64,000 nt of DNA from DMER64 sp964542305 (GTDB lineage: Bacteria; Bacteroidota; Bacteroidia; Bacteroidales; UBA932), in contig CAZITX010000002.1 in the NCBI GenBank assembly GCA_964542305.1, positions 1 through 64,000 on the forward strand, in the 5' to 3' direction. This document shows, one piece after another, positions 51,565 to 61,614 of the stretch. The first letter of the stretch is position 1, and the number at the start of each line of letters is the position of its first letter. Position numbers and translations under genes: made by a program. The notes beneath the pieces were generated by a model that was not told where the DNA came from, did no database searches, and saw only the letters and a program-made list of their open reading frames with translations.

Positions 51565-54132
51565 TTACAATTTCACTATGGAACGGGTTATCTGTGTATT
51601 ATTGTATGTAATGACCAGAGTATAGACACCGCCGCTCAGGGTGCTCAAGTCAAGTTGGGCAGGCTGAAATGGAGTAATGACATGCTCAGCCTGGTATACC
51701 ACTGCACCGGCGGCTCCGCTTAAAGTAAGTTGTGCAGTGGTTTCTGTTCCCAGTCTTACATTAAGAATATCGGTAACGGGAACAGGGAAAAGATCCACTT
51801 CCTGGCTGCCGTCGCGTGTCAGCACAAGGAATGACACACTGCATGTTTCTCCCATAATGTCAGAAGCCGTCACCGTAGCACGTGTTAATCCGTATCCTTT
51901 AGCTTTAAGATTCAGGTTGTTGTTATCCACTGTTCCGGAAGCAACGGCATTGTTCTGAAAAGAAATGGAATAATCCAATGCTTCTCCGTCATCATCCTTA
52001 AAATAATTATCCAAATCCAACGTAGTAACCGTCCCGATACTGCCAAAATAAACATCGTCAGGAGTTTCCGTTACATGTGGCGGGGTATTGGGTAATATTT
52101 CATACTGGATATCTTTTGAGGACGAGCCCCCAAAAGTATCTTCCACTTCCAGCAAAGCGTTATACAGGCCCTCAGAAGCTTTATTCCCTGTAAACGTAAC
52201 GGTTATCACATCGTTGCTCCGTGCTGCTTTGGCAGCCTGGGAACCGCCTTCAAAAGCATACGTCCATTGATGGCCGTCCGGATCTGACACTGAGAACCTG
52301 AGCGTTTTTTGTTCGTGCATTTTTAGAATAACCGAGTTGCCATCCAGGGCCGTAATGACGGGATCTGAGTTTTGTTCCGTTACCGCTGTAACCTGTTCGG
52401 ACAAATCGGAACGGTTCCCGGAAAAATCATACGCATCCATCCTGAAATTGTACACTGTCTGAAAATCAAATCCTGTTAACGCAAGATGCAAAGTATCACC
52501 TACATTGAGCAATCCTGTTTTTGCAGTTGTTTCAGTGACACCGGCGGGAAGATTCGTAACATCCAGTCCTTCCATAGATACGCTCCCGTAATATATATGG
52601 TATCCGTATGCCTTGTCGCTGTCCGGATCGGCAGGTACTACCCAGTGTAATGCAATGTTATTGGATTGTACGGTTGTCCATAGTTCTTCTACCTTGTTCG
52701 GAGCGTGTTTACTGCTTTGGTTTAAGGAAGCAGCAGCATCTATAAGTCCTTTGCCCAGCAACCCCTCAAAATCCGGATTATAAGAGGTGATATCACGTGT
52801 TCCTGCAAGTAAAATATCCCACAACATTTCGTTGGTAAAGCCTTCTCCTCCAAAATGCGAAACCACCAAAGCAGCAACTCCTGAGACATGCGGACACGCC
52901 ATGGAAGTTCCTTGTAAATCACCGTAAGTATCATCTATCAAAGTGCTGCGAATGAGCCATCCTTTCTTGGCGTCTCCCCCGGTGGCCGAAACATCAACCC
53001 ATTCCCCGTAATTGGAATAATAGGCCCGTTTGTAATCGGCGCCTATGGCAGCGACAGACAAGACAGCATCGTATGATGCCGGGAAAGCCACAGTGGAATA
53101 ATCGTTTCCTGCTGCAAAGATCACAATCCCGCCTTTCATGGGACCTGACTGGTTGCCGTATTCATCTATACCTGCGTTGGCCACAAAATAGTCTATGGCT
53201 TCTTTGGAAGATTGAGGTAAATAATCAATATCCGAAAATCCCCAGCTGTTTTGGCAAATAACAGCCCCGTTATCAGCAGCATATTTTATTGCCTGGGCTC
53301 CGTCGGGATTTTTCTGTGTATAATCGTCAAATATCTGGCATGTCATCAACCTCACACCGCTATCCGGCGTACCGTCGCCTCCGGCAATACCGGATACTCC
53401 TTTTCCGTTGTTGTTTTTGGCCGCAATGGTTCCGGCCACGTGGGTCCCGTGATTCTCTGCCCGTACATACTGGCTTTGCGATACAAAATTATACCCGTGA
53501 ATATCATCCACGTACCCGTTATTATCGTCGTCAACATTCGGTTCTCCGTTGTACTCAGCGATATTCACCCACATATTGTCTTTCAGATCTTCATGGTCAA
53601 AATCTATTCCACCGTCTATGACAGCCACTATCACGCCGGGATCCCCCGTGGTAATACTCCAGGCATCGTATACGTCGATATCCGATCCGGCTACCTGGCC
53701 TTTAACGGATCCTTCATTTTTATAATGCCATTGATCAGCCAACATGGGATCATCAAACGGCAGATCTGTTCTTTTTGTTTTTGGAACATTTTCCACCACC
53801 AGGACCCCCTCCAGTTGAGCAATATCCCTGGTTGCTTTTGTCAGGGGAACATTATCATCCACTTCTATGTCATACCACAGATGCAGTCCTGCACGGCGTG
53901 TGCGTTCTTCAAACCTTCCGCTATACGGAAAAGTTCGCACTGCACCGTAAGAATCCAATACTGCCCGCCCTTCAGCAAGCTCTTGGGTAACCTTTATTCG
54001 TACAGTTCGGGAATAAAGGACTTCGGACACCTGGTCTATGGTATTGTCAACATCCTTGCCTGCAGGAGCGGACTCGCGGGCACATTCTGCAGTAAGAAGC
54101 AAAATGAATAAAAACAGAAAAAAATTGCGCAT
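51565..54132 (-). CDS. S8 subtilisin-like peptidase with C-terminal T9SS type A sorting domain
   Basis: Secreted serine protease of 855 aa. A signal peptide (1-17) is followed by an N-terminal propeptide-like region (about 30-130). In the S8 catalytic domain, Asp is in AVIDGGIDFDHEDL, His in ENHGTHVAGT, the oxyanion Asn in FAAGNDYS and Ser in GTSMACPHVSG. Fibronectin-III and cadherin/Ig-like domains follow. The last 75 residues (from VDLFPVPVTD, with LSGGVYTLVI and ending RSIVKL) match the T9SS C-terminal sorting domain. The ATG at 54132 is preferred over 54168 because the latter extends into a promoter-like region. It has its own -7 box at 54156. Confidence 0.9.
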   Translation of the reverse strand: MRNFFLFLFILLLTAECARESAPAGKDVDNTIDQVSEVLYSRTVRIKVTQELAEGRAVLDSYGAVRTFPYSGRFEERTRRAGLHLWYDIEVDDNVPLTKATRDIAQLEGVLVVENVPKTKRTDLPFDDPMLADQWHYKNEGSVKGQVAGSDIDVYDAWSITTGDPGVIVAVIDGGIDFDHEDLKDNMWVNIAEYNGEPNVDDDNNGYVDDIHGYNFVSQSQYVRAENHGTHVAGTIAAKNNNGKGVSGIAGGDGTPDSGVRLMTCQIFDDYTQKNPDGAQAIKYAADNGAVICQNSWGFSDIDYLPQSSKEAIDYFVANAGIDEYGNQSGPMKGGIVIFAAGNDYSTVAFPASYDAVLSVAAIGADYKRAYYSNYGEWVDVSATGGDAKKGWLIRSTLIDDTYGDLQGTSMACPHVSGVAALVVSHFGGEGFTNEMLWDILLAGTRDITSYNPDFEGLLGKGLIDAAASLNQSSKHAPNKVEELWTTVQSNNIALHWVVPADPDSDKAYGYHIYYGSVSMEGLDVTNLPAGVTETTAKTGLLNVGDTLHLALTGFDFQTVYNFRMDAYDFSGNRSDLSEQVTAVTEQNSDPVITALDGNSVILKMHEQKTLRFSVSDPDGHQWTYAFEGGSQAAKAARSNDVITVTFTGNKASEGLYNALLEVEDTFGGSSSKDIQYEILPNTPPHVTETPDDVYFGSIGTVTTLDLDNYFKDDDGEALDYSISFQNNAVASGTVDNNNLNLKAKGYGLTRATVTASDIMGETCSVSFLVLTRDGSQEVDLFPVPVTDILNVRLGTETTAQLTLSGAAGAVVYQAEHVITPFQPAQLDLSTLSGGVYTLVITYNNTQITRSIVKL

Positions 54133-54155
54133 GGGTTCAATTATTGTAATGGTTA

Positions 54156-54163
54156 CAAAGATA
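54156..54163 (-). promoter_or_regulatory. -7 box of the S8 peptidase gene
   Basis: The minus strand reads TATCTTTG, a perfect TAnnTTTG element, 23 bases before the ATG at 54132. It comes directly after the terminator of the upstream operon, so the peptidase and PorV-like genes form a separate transcription unit. Confidence 0.55.
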
Positions 54164-54166
54164 GCC

Positions 54167-54200
54167 AAAAAAAGAGGATGGCGTTTATGCCATCCTCTTT
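54167..54200 (-). terminator. intrinsic terminator of the second SusCD operon
   Basis: On the minus strand a perfect 12-base-pair stem, AAAGAGGATGGC with GCCATCCTCTTT, encloses a six-base loop and is followed by a run of seven Ts (partly in the stem). It begins 19 bases after the stop of the surface lipoprotein gene. Confidence 0.88.
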
Positions 54201-54219
54201 CTTTAATTGAATAGAACGC

Positions 54220-55092
54220 TTATAGTCCCAGGTATTCGTACAAGTCCGGACCTCCCGGTAACGACAAGTAAACGTCTTGCAGACCCCAGCCGCCTAAACC
54301 GTCAATGTAATAGTACGGGCTGAAGTATACGATCTTATCAGTCAGGAACTTGCTAAGGGCATCGTTGGGAGCCTGCGAAGCCGCCAATGCGGAGGGCAGG
54401 TACGCTTTGATAGGCTGACCTGCTGTAGCCGAGTAGTTCAGGCCAATATACCAAAACGCATCCCAGGCCACAGTGCCTCCGGAAGTAACCCAGAATTCAA
54501 TTTCTTCTGCCCGGGGGCCACCATACCAGCTGTCCTGGCTAACCAGAGCAACGGGATACGGATCAATGATACGGTAATTGTTGAAACCTTCGGCTTTCAA
54601 AACCTCTACATCAACTACGCCAAGGTATAGGAATGCATCAAAGAATTGTCCTACGCCCAGGGAAACCCAGTTGATAGCTTTTACAGCCCCTACAAATTCG
54701 TTATGTCCGGGACCGTATAAAGCAGCATATTCCTCGGATATCCTGACCTTAACAGTAGAAGGATCTGAAGGCAGCGGGTTAAAAGTAACCTGGAAGGTTG
54801 CAAATTGTTCCCCATCCGAAAACGAAACAGTAGGTTCTACGGTAAATACGGCATCACTTTCTGAAGTCAGCGGAACAGAAATGGATCCGGAAGTATTCAG
54901 ACGTCCGACCGTATAGGTCACGCTGGTGGCATCCGATTGAACAGTAATATCAGTCGGATTGGACGGCAGAAAATATACGCCGTATGGATTTTCGTTGGGA
55001 GAAGGTTCTCTGACGATCGGATCTTCGGTACAAGCCGAAACCAACAAAACAGAGAGTCCCACAAACATTAATATTTTGCTTATTTTTTTCAT
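54220..55092 (-). CDS. surface lipoprotein of the second SusCD operon (putative ligand-binding)
   Basis: Lipoprotein of 290 aa (signal ending LLVSAC). The N-terminal third looks like a Calx-beta/Ig-like domain (VTYTVGRLNTSGSISVPL, FSDGEQFATFQVTF). The rest is Gly/Tyr/Trp-rich beta structure with no known catalytic motif. Its place as third gene after SusC and SusD is that of a SusE/SusF-type surface binding protein, but I see no specific match to those families. The frame runs to 55122; the ATG at 55092 (MKKISKIL) gives the normal lipoprotein signal. Confidence 0.8.
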   Translation of the reverse strand: MKKISKILMFVGLSVLLVSACTEDPIVREPSPNENPYGVYFLPSNPTDITVQSDATSVTYTVGRLNTSGSISVPLTSESDAVFTVEPTVSFSDGEQFATFQVTFNPLPSDPSTVKVRISEEYAALYGPGHNEFVGAVKAINWVSLGVGQFFDAFLYLGVVDVEVLKAEGFNNYRIIDPYPVALVSQDSWYGGPRAEEIEFWVTSGGTVAWDAFWYIGLNYSATAGQPIKAYLPSALAASQAPNDALSKFLTDKIVYFSPYYYIDGLGGWGLQDVYLSLPGGPDLYEYLGL

Positions 55093-55129
55093 ATTCGTTT
55101 CATTAAAAATTTCAAAATTCATTACATGT

Positions 55130-56752
55130 TTAGTCAGTTACTCCGTCCAATAACCCGGCACCTGCACCCATACCAATGGGAATCAGGGATTGTCCGGGGT
55201 TGTTGTCCGATTCATCAATTCCGTTGTTGGCATTGATCTCCCGTTGTGGAATAGTCAACAAACGTACCATATGGTCATTGGCCAGGTTGAAACGGAAATT
55301 GTCGTCATGGTTGCTATCAGGGATACGGGTATTGAAACGAACCATGTGTTTGTTAAGACGCTGCAGGTCAAAGAACCCGAATCCTTCACCCCACAATTCC
55401 ACGCGGCGCTGGAACCAGACTTCGTTCTGGAATTCAGCGGCAGTAGTTGCATAAGATTGGTATTGCGCGTTTCTGTAAGTAGTTACCCAATCCTGAAGCA
55501 GGGTTTTGGCACCGGAAAGGTCTCCGCCCATGGCTTTGGCTTCCGCTTCTATCAATAACATTTCTTCAGCACGCATTATGCACCAGTCACCCCCGTTGGT
55601 ATCATCTATACCCCAGTCGTTGGAATTGTTGGCGAATTTGATGTTGGTGTAAGGATTGAATCCCCAGTCAGCACCGTATCCGGCAGGATAAGATGGCATA
55701 TTGGAATGTAGGTTTTCATCCACCCACCAGTTTTTTCTAACGTCGGTTGCAGGAATTTTGCTATACAACAATACGTTGATAGACCTCCATACAGCTACGG
55801 CAGTTGTATACCCGTATCCTGTCAATGACGACAGTTGGGAAGGCCAGGAAGCCAAAGCACCGTTGGTCTGGTCCGGGCCTATGATCAAAGCCCACATCCA
55901 GTTGGGATCGGCAGCGTCATTAAAGCCCGGCTTGTTTGCTCCATCCTTGCTCAACAGGCCATATCCCTGACGGGCGGCAGCGGCATCGGCAGCGGCAGCA
56001 GACCAGTTTTCCATTAATAAGTTGGCACGGGCCCTAAGTCCTAATACAACGCTTTTATCCGGCATGGTTTTGTCATTACCGCGATCGTACGTTTCAAGTA
56101 AAGTAATAGCCTCATTCAAATCACTCATGATCAGGTCATACACATCACTAACCGGGGCACGGGGATTGGCAGCTGCCTGTTCGGCAGTGGTTTCTTCTGT
56201 AACAATGGGAACAGAAGGTTCACTTTCGTGTCCTTTGTATTTGAACTGGAAGTTCTGTACCAGGTTCATATAATCCCACGCCCTGAAAGCAAGAGCTATT
56301 CCGCGGTACGCTTTAGTGGTTTCACCCTCTGTATCCGAAGGAATGGTTTTGATTATACCGTTGGCAATGTAAATGTTCCTGTAAAAAGGATCCCATTGCA
56401 AACGGGTGTTTGCATAGGTGTAGGTCCTGTTTTCGTAACTGCAGGCTACAGAAAACCAGTTGTAGCCGTCATCGGGGGAAGACATGTCGGCACTCTGGCA
56501 ATCCCATGAAAGAGCGCATGAAGGAAAACCGAAGTCATCTGCCCTCCCGCTGGTAAATACGTTGTTGGATCCGAACATAGAGGTAGAAAGGCCGGCCAGT
56601 TCAGCTTCAATAGCTGCCGGGTTCATTTCGGCCACCATCTGTTTCTGTTCGGAAGTCACGGTCCCTCCCTGGGGAGCCGTATCCAGATCCACACAGGAAA
56701 CGAGTAAAGACAGTCCGATGGCAAGACTAAATATTTGTTTAATACGATTCAT
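55130..56752 (-). CDS. SusD/RagB family outer-membrane lipoprotein (second pair)
   Basis: Surface lipoprotein of 540 aa with a signal ending LLVSC followed by VDLDTAPQGG, the usual SusD start. TPR-like helices and the conserved EEMLLIEAEAKAMGG and WGEGFGFFDLQRLNK motifs mark the RagB/SusD family. The ATG at 56752 is chosen because the upstream MFNKFKN start adds nothing to the signal peptide. It lies 51 bases after its SusC partner and 37 bases before the third lipoprotein. Confidence 0.94.
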   Translation of the reverse strand: MNRIKQIFSLAIGLSLLVSCVDLDTAPQGGTVTSEQKQMVAEMNPAAIEAELAGLSTSMFGSNNVFTSGRADDFGFPSCALSWDCQSADMSSPDDGYNWFSVACSYENRTYTYANTRLQWDPFYRNIYIANGIIKTIPSDTEGETTKAYRGIALAFRAWDYMNLVQNFQFKYKGHESEPSVPIVTEETTAEQAAANPRAPVSDVYDLIMSDLNEAITLLETYDRGNDKTMPDKSVVLGLRARANLLMENWSAAAADAAAARQGYGLLSKDGANKPGFNDAADPNWMWALIIGPDQTNGALASWPSQLSSLTGYGYTTAVAVWRSINVLLYSKIPATDVRKNWWVDENLHSNMPSYPAGYGADWGFNPYTNIKFANNSNDWGIDDTNGGDWCIMRAEEMLLIEAEAKAMGGDLSGAKTLLQDWVTTYRNAQYQSYATTAAEFQNEVWFQRRVELWGEGFGFFDLQRLNKHMVRFNTRIPDSNHDDNFRFNLANDHMVRLLTIPQREINANNGIDESDNNPGQSLIPIGMGAGAGLLDGVTD

Positions 56753-56803
56753 ATTCGTTGTGTTTTTAAACTTGTTAAACATAAGTACTAATATTACACA
56801 TCA

Positions 56804-59800
56804 TTAGAATGTAATGGAAATACCACCGGAAATGGTGCGTAATGCACTGTAACGGAAAGATCCGGCCCAGTCTGTACCACCAAAGTCCTGACGGGGATCC
56901 AAACCTTGTCTTACCGAGAACACCCAAAGGTTGTCACCTGTTGCATAGAAGCGAAGTTTGGAAACCTTGATCTTCTCTGTCCATTTCTTGGGAAGTGTGT
57001 AACCCACTGTTACGTTGTTAATGCTCAGGTAGTTTGAGCTCACCAGGTAACGGGTGGAGTTTTGCTGACGGGTGTCGTCCGTTGCATTCAGACGGGGTAT
57101 GTTGCTGTTGGGATTCTCCGGAGTCCAGGCATTCAAAATGTCAAAATGCCAGTTGGTACCGCCCATACTGGATTGTCCGTTGTGCATCAGTTCCTCATAA
57201 CCAAAGTCGTAGATCTTCCCACCCAGCTGGTAACCGAATTGGGCAGACAGGTCAAAACCGTAAGCAGTCAATGAGGTGGCAAAACCGCCCATCAGTGAAG
57301 GCAATGTGGTACCGTTGTTGTACTGGGTGGCTGAACTGTAATCAGTAGTTAGTTCCCTTCCGGTTACGTTACCGGCATCGTCAATAACATCTTTGTAGTA
57401 TTGTGCTTTCCCGGTTTCGGGATCCACACCGGCATACTCTCTATAATAGGAATCGTAAAGGGATCCGCCGATCTCATATATGAAACGGGAACCTTTGATC
57501 CCTGTTTCCCTGACAGATTCGTGTAAGTCAAGAATAGTGTTCTTGTAATGAGTGGCATTTAAAGAAACACTCCACTGAATGTTCCTTGTATTGACAATAG
57601 CTGCACCCAATTCAAGTTCAACACCGCGGTTGCGAATGGCACCAACGTTCATAGGGAATGAAGTGTATCCGTTTGACGGGGCTACGGGCAGGTTGTACAA
57701 CAAATCGGTTGACACACGATTGAAGAATTCAAAATTAGCTGTGATCCTTTCATTGAAAAGACCAAATTCAAGACCTGCGTTGATATTCTGTGATTTCTCC
57801 CAGGTAATGTCGCGATTTCCTTTGTAGGACATGGAAACGGCAAATTCACCGTTGTTGTTTCCAACAGAATACTGGTCCAGGTATGGATAGTAGTTCCCAA
57901 GACCGTCGTTACCCTGCATACCGTAACTGGCTTTCAGTTTCAAGGTGCTCAGCCAGGTAAGGTTCTTCATGAATCCTTCCTTGTTGATCAACCAGGCACC
58001 CCCTACGCTATAGAAGTTACCCCAGCGATTTTCGGGAGCAAAACGGGAAGAAGCATCACGACGGTATGAAGCCGAGAAGAAGTATTTCTCCTGGAAATCA
58101 TACTGGAAACGGGCCAGGATTCCCTGGGTTGCATAGGTATCAGTATAAGAACTTACAACCGGAGAAGGATTTAACCCGTAAATACAGTTATTGATCTCAC
58201 CTACAGTCGGGTTGTAAATTTTCTTATTCCATCCATACAGGTATTGGTACTTGTAAGCGTATGATTCATAACCGGCCAACAGGTCAATAGTATGACCGCT
58301 GAAAGTGCGTTTGAAGGCAGCCAGGTATTGCTGGTTGGTAGTAAGCAGCCTGGAGTGAGATACAGTAACCTCACCACCTGCAGAAACGGAAGCTCCATAG
58401 AAGGGATTATACAAATTGTTAGAGCGTATATTCCGTGCAATCACACCAATATTGGCAGTTAAGGTCAAACCCTTGATAGGTTCTACTATAGCATAATATT
58501 TACTGTCCAGGTTGTCGGTATATGAATTAAAATCATCCAGTAACAAAGTAATGGCCGGGTTTGACATGGAAAGGAAAGCACGTATCTGGTTGGAGCTGTC
58601 CAGTGTTCCAAAGTCGTACACAGTATAGCCATTATTGTCTACTTTTATTGTCCCGTCTGCATTTCTCACATACATTGGATAAATGGGAGCGATCATACTG
58701 GATAGATAGAAAAGGTTCCCTGAAGATCCCCAGGATGTCTGGCTTCCTGGAGCCTTGTTATTGGAATTGGCATAAGCCATATTGGCTCCTACTTTCAACC
58801 ACTCTTTGGCCTGGTATTCGGCTTTTATACGTGTGGTGAAACGTGAGAAACTGGATCCCGAAACAATTCCGGTATCATCCAGGTAACCGGCTGACATGAA
58901 ATAATTGATCTTGTCTGAACGTCCGGATACGGTAAAGTTGTATTCCTGGCGAAGGTTGCCTTTCATAAACAACTCATTGTAGAAGTTGTCCGGGGTATAA
59001 TAGTATTCACCGTCACTCCATCCCAGGGTGGCGTTGGGATTAATTTTTCCATTGGTTCCCACAAGGTATTGTCCTTCAGGTATGGTGTAAATCTGGTACC
59101 CTGTTCTGTCAAACATGGTATTATTAGCATAAGTGTGTGCCTGGGCTCCGGATTGTCCCAAAACAGTCCTGCTGTTGTACAATGCTTTGTACAAAGTTTC
59201 ATAGTACATGTCAGGGTCTGTCATGACATTGTAATTGGGAACGGCACGGGTATTGTTACCCCACCTGCCTTCAAAAGTAACCTGGGCGTCTGCCGAAGTT
59301 CCGCGACGGGTGGTGATGATGATAACCCCGTTGGCTCCACGGTGACCGTAAATGGCAGATGCTGCGGCATCTTTCAAAACGGTCATTGATTCAATGTCAT
59401 TCGGGTTAAGAGTGTTAAGTGATCCATCAAAAGGAACACCGTCAACAACATACAAAGGTGAGTTGCTGGCACTCATGGATCCGAAACCACGTATACGAAT
59501 AGTGGCTGAAGAACCGGGCTGTCCGGTTGTGGAAATTGCCTGTACCCCGGCAGCAACACCTGCAAGAGCGTTCGTTACATTGGACACCTGGCGGCGCTGG
59601 ATGTCTTCGCTTGATACTACGGCAGCAGATCCGGTAAAGGCCTCTTTCTTGGCCGTACCGTATGCCACTACGATTACGTCTTCCAGGGCAACCGCATCGG
59701 ACGCCATCTCGACGTCCACAACAGATCTTCCTGCAATTTGTACCGTAACGGTCTGCATGCCCACATAAGTAAATGTGAGTTCTTCCCTACCTGCGGGGAC

Positions 59801-59986
59801 ATTGATGGAATATACCCCGTCCAGGTCGGTTTGGGAAGTAATGGTTGTTCCGGCAACCACTACCGTTACATAAGGCAGAGGTGATCCATCCTCTGCGAAA
59901 ATAACCGTCCCGGTTACTCTTTGTTGAGCGAACAGTGCAGAAATGCCCACCAACATTGATAAAGTCAACAAAAGGATTTTTTTCAT
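56804..59986 (-). CDS. SusC/RagA family TonB-linked outer-membrane protein (second pair)
   Basis: TonB-dependent channel of 1060 aa, with signal peptide (1-20, ending FAQQ) and regulatory domain (about 21-100). EDVIVVAYGTAKKEAFTG is the typical SusC hinge. The plug has GVAAGVQA, TIRIRGFGSMS and PLYVVDGVPFDG, and the barrel ends ISGGISITF. It is full length and uninterrupted. It starts the operon SusC - SusD - surface lipoprotein. The gene upstream on the same strand (PD40 lipoprotein) ends 179 bases before it, and a TATATTTG at 60106 probably marks its promoter. Confidence 0.95.
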   Translation of the reverse strand: MKKILLLTLSMLVGISALFAQQRVTGTVIFAEDGSPLPYVTVVVAGTTITSQTDLDGVYSINVPAGREELTFTYVGMQTVTVQIAGRSVVDVEMASDAVALEDVIVVAYGTAKKEAFTGSAAVVSSEDIQRRQVSNVTNALAGVAAGVQAISTTGQPGSSATIRIRGFGSMSASNSPLYVVDGVPFDGSLNTLNPNDIESMTVLKDAAASAIYGHRGANGVIIITTRRGTSADAQVTFEGRWGNNTRAVPNYNVMTDPDMYYETLYKALYNSRTVLGQSGAQAHTYANNTMFDRTGYQIYTIPEGQYLVGTNGKINPNATLGWSDGEYYYTPDNFYNELFMKGNLRQEYNFTVSGRSDKINYFMSAGYLDDTGIVSGSSFSRFTTRIKAEYQAKEWLKVGANMAYANSNNKAPGSQTSWGSSGNLFYLSSMIAPIYPMYVRNADGTIKVDNNGYTVYDFGTLDSSNQIRAFLSMSNPAITLLLDDFNSYTDNLDSKYYAIVEPIKGLTLTANIGVIARNIRSNNLYNPFYGASVSAGGEVTVSHSRLLTTNQQYLAAFKRTFSGHTIDLLAGYESYAYKYQYLYGWNKKIYNPTVGEINNCIYGLNPSPVVSSYTDTYATQGILARFQYDFQEKYFFSASYRRDASSRFAPENRWGNFYSVGGAWLINKEGFMKNLTWLSTLKLKASYGMQGNDGLGNYYPYLDQYSVGNNNGEFAVSMSYKGNRDITWEKSQNINAGLEFGLFNERITANFEFFNRVSTDLLYNLPVAPSNGYTSFPMNVGAIRNRGVELELGAAIVNTRNIQWSVSLNATHYKNTILDLHESVRETGIKGSRFIYEIGGSLYDSYYREYAGVDPETGKAQYYKDVIDDAGNVTGRELTTDYSSATQYNNGTTLPSLMGGFATSLTAYGFDLSAQFGYQLGGKIYDFGYEELMHNGQSSMGGTNWHFDILNAWTPENPNSNIPRLNATDDTRQQNSTRYLVSSNYLSINNVTVGYTLPKKWTEKIKVSKLRFYATGDNLWVFSVRQGLDPRQDFGGTDWAGSFRYSALRTISGGISITF

Positions 59987-60105
59987 AGGATTGGTATTAA
60001 GGTTAGGTTAATATGTATTTGTCTAACAATATTGACAATTTACGGTCTACGAAGGTAATAATTATTTTTGAAACAGCAATCAGCACATTCCATTATTAAT
60101 CAAGT

Positions 60106-60113
60106 CAAATATA
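60106..60113 (-). promoter_or_regulatory. -7 box upstream of the second SusC gene
   Basis: The minus strand reads TATATTTG, which would give a leader of about 110 bases. No matching -33 element was found. The 179-base AT-rich gap holds nothing else I could identify, and no intrinsic terminator for the upstream PD40 gene was seen. Confidence 0.45.
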
Positions 60114-60165
60114 GATTGTTCATACGATTAAAAAACGAGAGAAAAAACACAGATTAATGTTTTAA

Positions 60166-61614
60166 TTAATAAGAAACCGGCCGGGAATGCTTTTTAAGGC
60201 CGCGCGGTGAAAAAACAACAGATCCTTTAGAAAATTCGGGAATATTGAAAGATTGTAATAAATCATCGTAATAACTAACCGTAGATTGGGGCAATAAAAA
60301 CGGTTTCGTAAAGGTGCCGTCTTCATTAAGCAAGGTTATGTAAGGCCTGGTATGTAACCCGTCGTTTCGTCGCGAACTGAAAGCGATCCAGCGGGAATTG
60401 CTGCTCCAGGAATGGTAGCTTTCTGTGTCAGCACTGTTCAGTTCTTCTGTATTACGTACCCGACCGGAATCCAAATCCATCAAATACAAGTCTGCTTCCG
60501 GATGCCAGATGGGAAAGGTCCCGTAAGATGACAAAGTGAACATAAGGCGTTTGCCATCCGGAGAAGGCCTGGGGAAAGCTATGCTCTTTCCGTCGATTTC
60601 AAGCACTTTTGTGATCAAGTCACCCACGCTGCCGTCATCAGAATTGAATGTTGTTTTGTATAGAGAATACCTGAGTTCCAATGGATCCGACTCTTCACCG
60701 CTGGATACGGCTCCACAGAAAAAGAGTGTCTTTCCGTCTGCCGAGAATGCGGGGAATGTCTCAAAAATAGTACTATCCTGCAATTGCGGGGGCAAGATCA
60801 GGCGATCATTTTTCACGTCATAGATGACCAGGTCCGAAGCCAGATCATAAACATCCAGCACTTTATCCGGACTGCTGTGAAAAAGCTGCCGGGTAACATT
60901 GACCGAGTAGGCAATGTAATCCCCGGAAGGATGCCAGTAGGGATACACCCCGGCACTCAGGGTTTGGGGAGTTTTCAGGTCTGCAAACCCGGTCTTCCCG
61001 TCTGCAATGATTACTGTGCCGCCTTGTTTTCCACGTATGTGAAACATCATATTATCCGGATCTCCGGCAGCATAAGAATGACAATTTACACAGCTCCCTT
61101 CTGCGAAAGAATTTTCAATGACAGGCTTTTCTCTATAGGTATACAGATCACGCTGATAAATCCCCATGGCTCCGTAAACGGAATACCCGGGCGAGATCCT
61201 CCTGTATGTCAGATACCTGTCTATGGGTATGCGGGATATGTAAATATTGAAAGGTTCATAAGCAATCCAACGTCCTTCCTGTTTTATAGCAACACGCACT
61301 TCAATGGCCGGCGTTCCGGTTTGCACCAGTTTGTGCCAGCCCCTGCGGGGAATCCGGATTTCTTCAGAACCCTTAACTACCAATTGCTCCTGCCCGGCAA
61401 GAAACTCCACGCGTTGTTTTTCACAAGGAACGGTCACCCTGAACCGGGGCGGAGCAAAGGCCGAGGGAACGGTTACTTCTGTATAATCGGGAAAAACAGG
61501 AGGATACCCGGTCTGCTGAACGTCTGCTTCTGCCCCCGAGCAACTACTCAGAAGAAATACCAGAAACAAGCTGTAAATTGTCCTTAAAGTGTATTTATTG
61601 AATAAAATAGGCAT
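60166..61614 (-). CDS. PD40/TolB-like beta-propeller lipoprotein with a CxxCH motif
   Basis: Lipoprotein of 482 aa (signal ending LLSSC, lipid Cys25). An N-terminal domain of beta strands is followed by CVNCH at 175-179, a c-type heme-binding pattern. About five WD40-like PD40 repeats come next, recognisable as YPYWHPSGDYIAYS, FPAFSADGKTLFF, FPRPSPDGKRLMF and YHSWSSNSRWIAFSS. Whether heme is really bound is unknown, because only one CxxCH is present and no distal ligand can be assigned. The frame is open to 61824, but the ATG at 61614 gives the proper signal peptide and overlaps the DUF6057-like gene by 20 bases. Confidence 0.85.
   Translation of the reverse strand: MPILFNKYTLRTIYSLFLVFLLSSCSGAEADVQQTGYPPVFPDYTEVTVPSAFAPPRFRVTVPCEKQRVEFLAGQEQLVVKGSEEIRIPRRGWHKLVQTGTPAIEVRVAIKQEGRWIAYEPFNIYISRIPIDRYLTYRRISPGYSVYGAMGIYQRDLYTYREKPVIENSFAEGSCVNCHSYAAGDPDNMMFHIRGKQGGTVIIADGKTGFADLKTPQTLSAGVYPYWHPSGDYIAYSVNVTRQLFHSSPDKVLDVYDLASDLVIYDVKNDRLILPPQLQDSTIFETFPAFSADGKTLFFCGAVSSGEESDPLELRYSLYKTTFNSDDGSVGDLITKVLEIDGKSIAFPRPSPDGKRLMFTLSSYGTFPIWHPEADLYLMDLDSGRVRNTEELNSADTESYHSWSSNSRWIAFSSRRNDGLHTRPYITLLNEDGTFTKPFLLPQSTVSYYDDLLQSFNIPEFSKGSVVFSPRGLKKHSRPVSY

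Noticed and set aside
53251..54111. 286-aa plus-strand open frame opposite the S8 peptidase
   Set aside because: Antisense to the catalytic domain and has no family resemblance.
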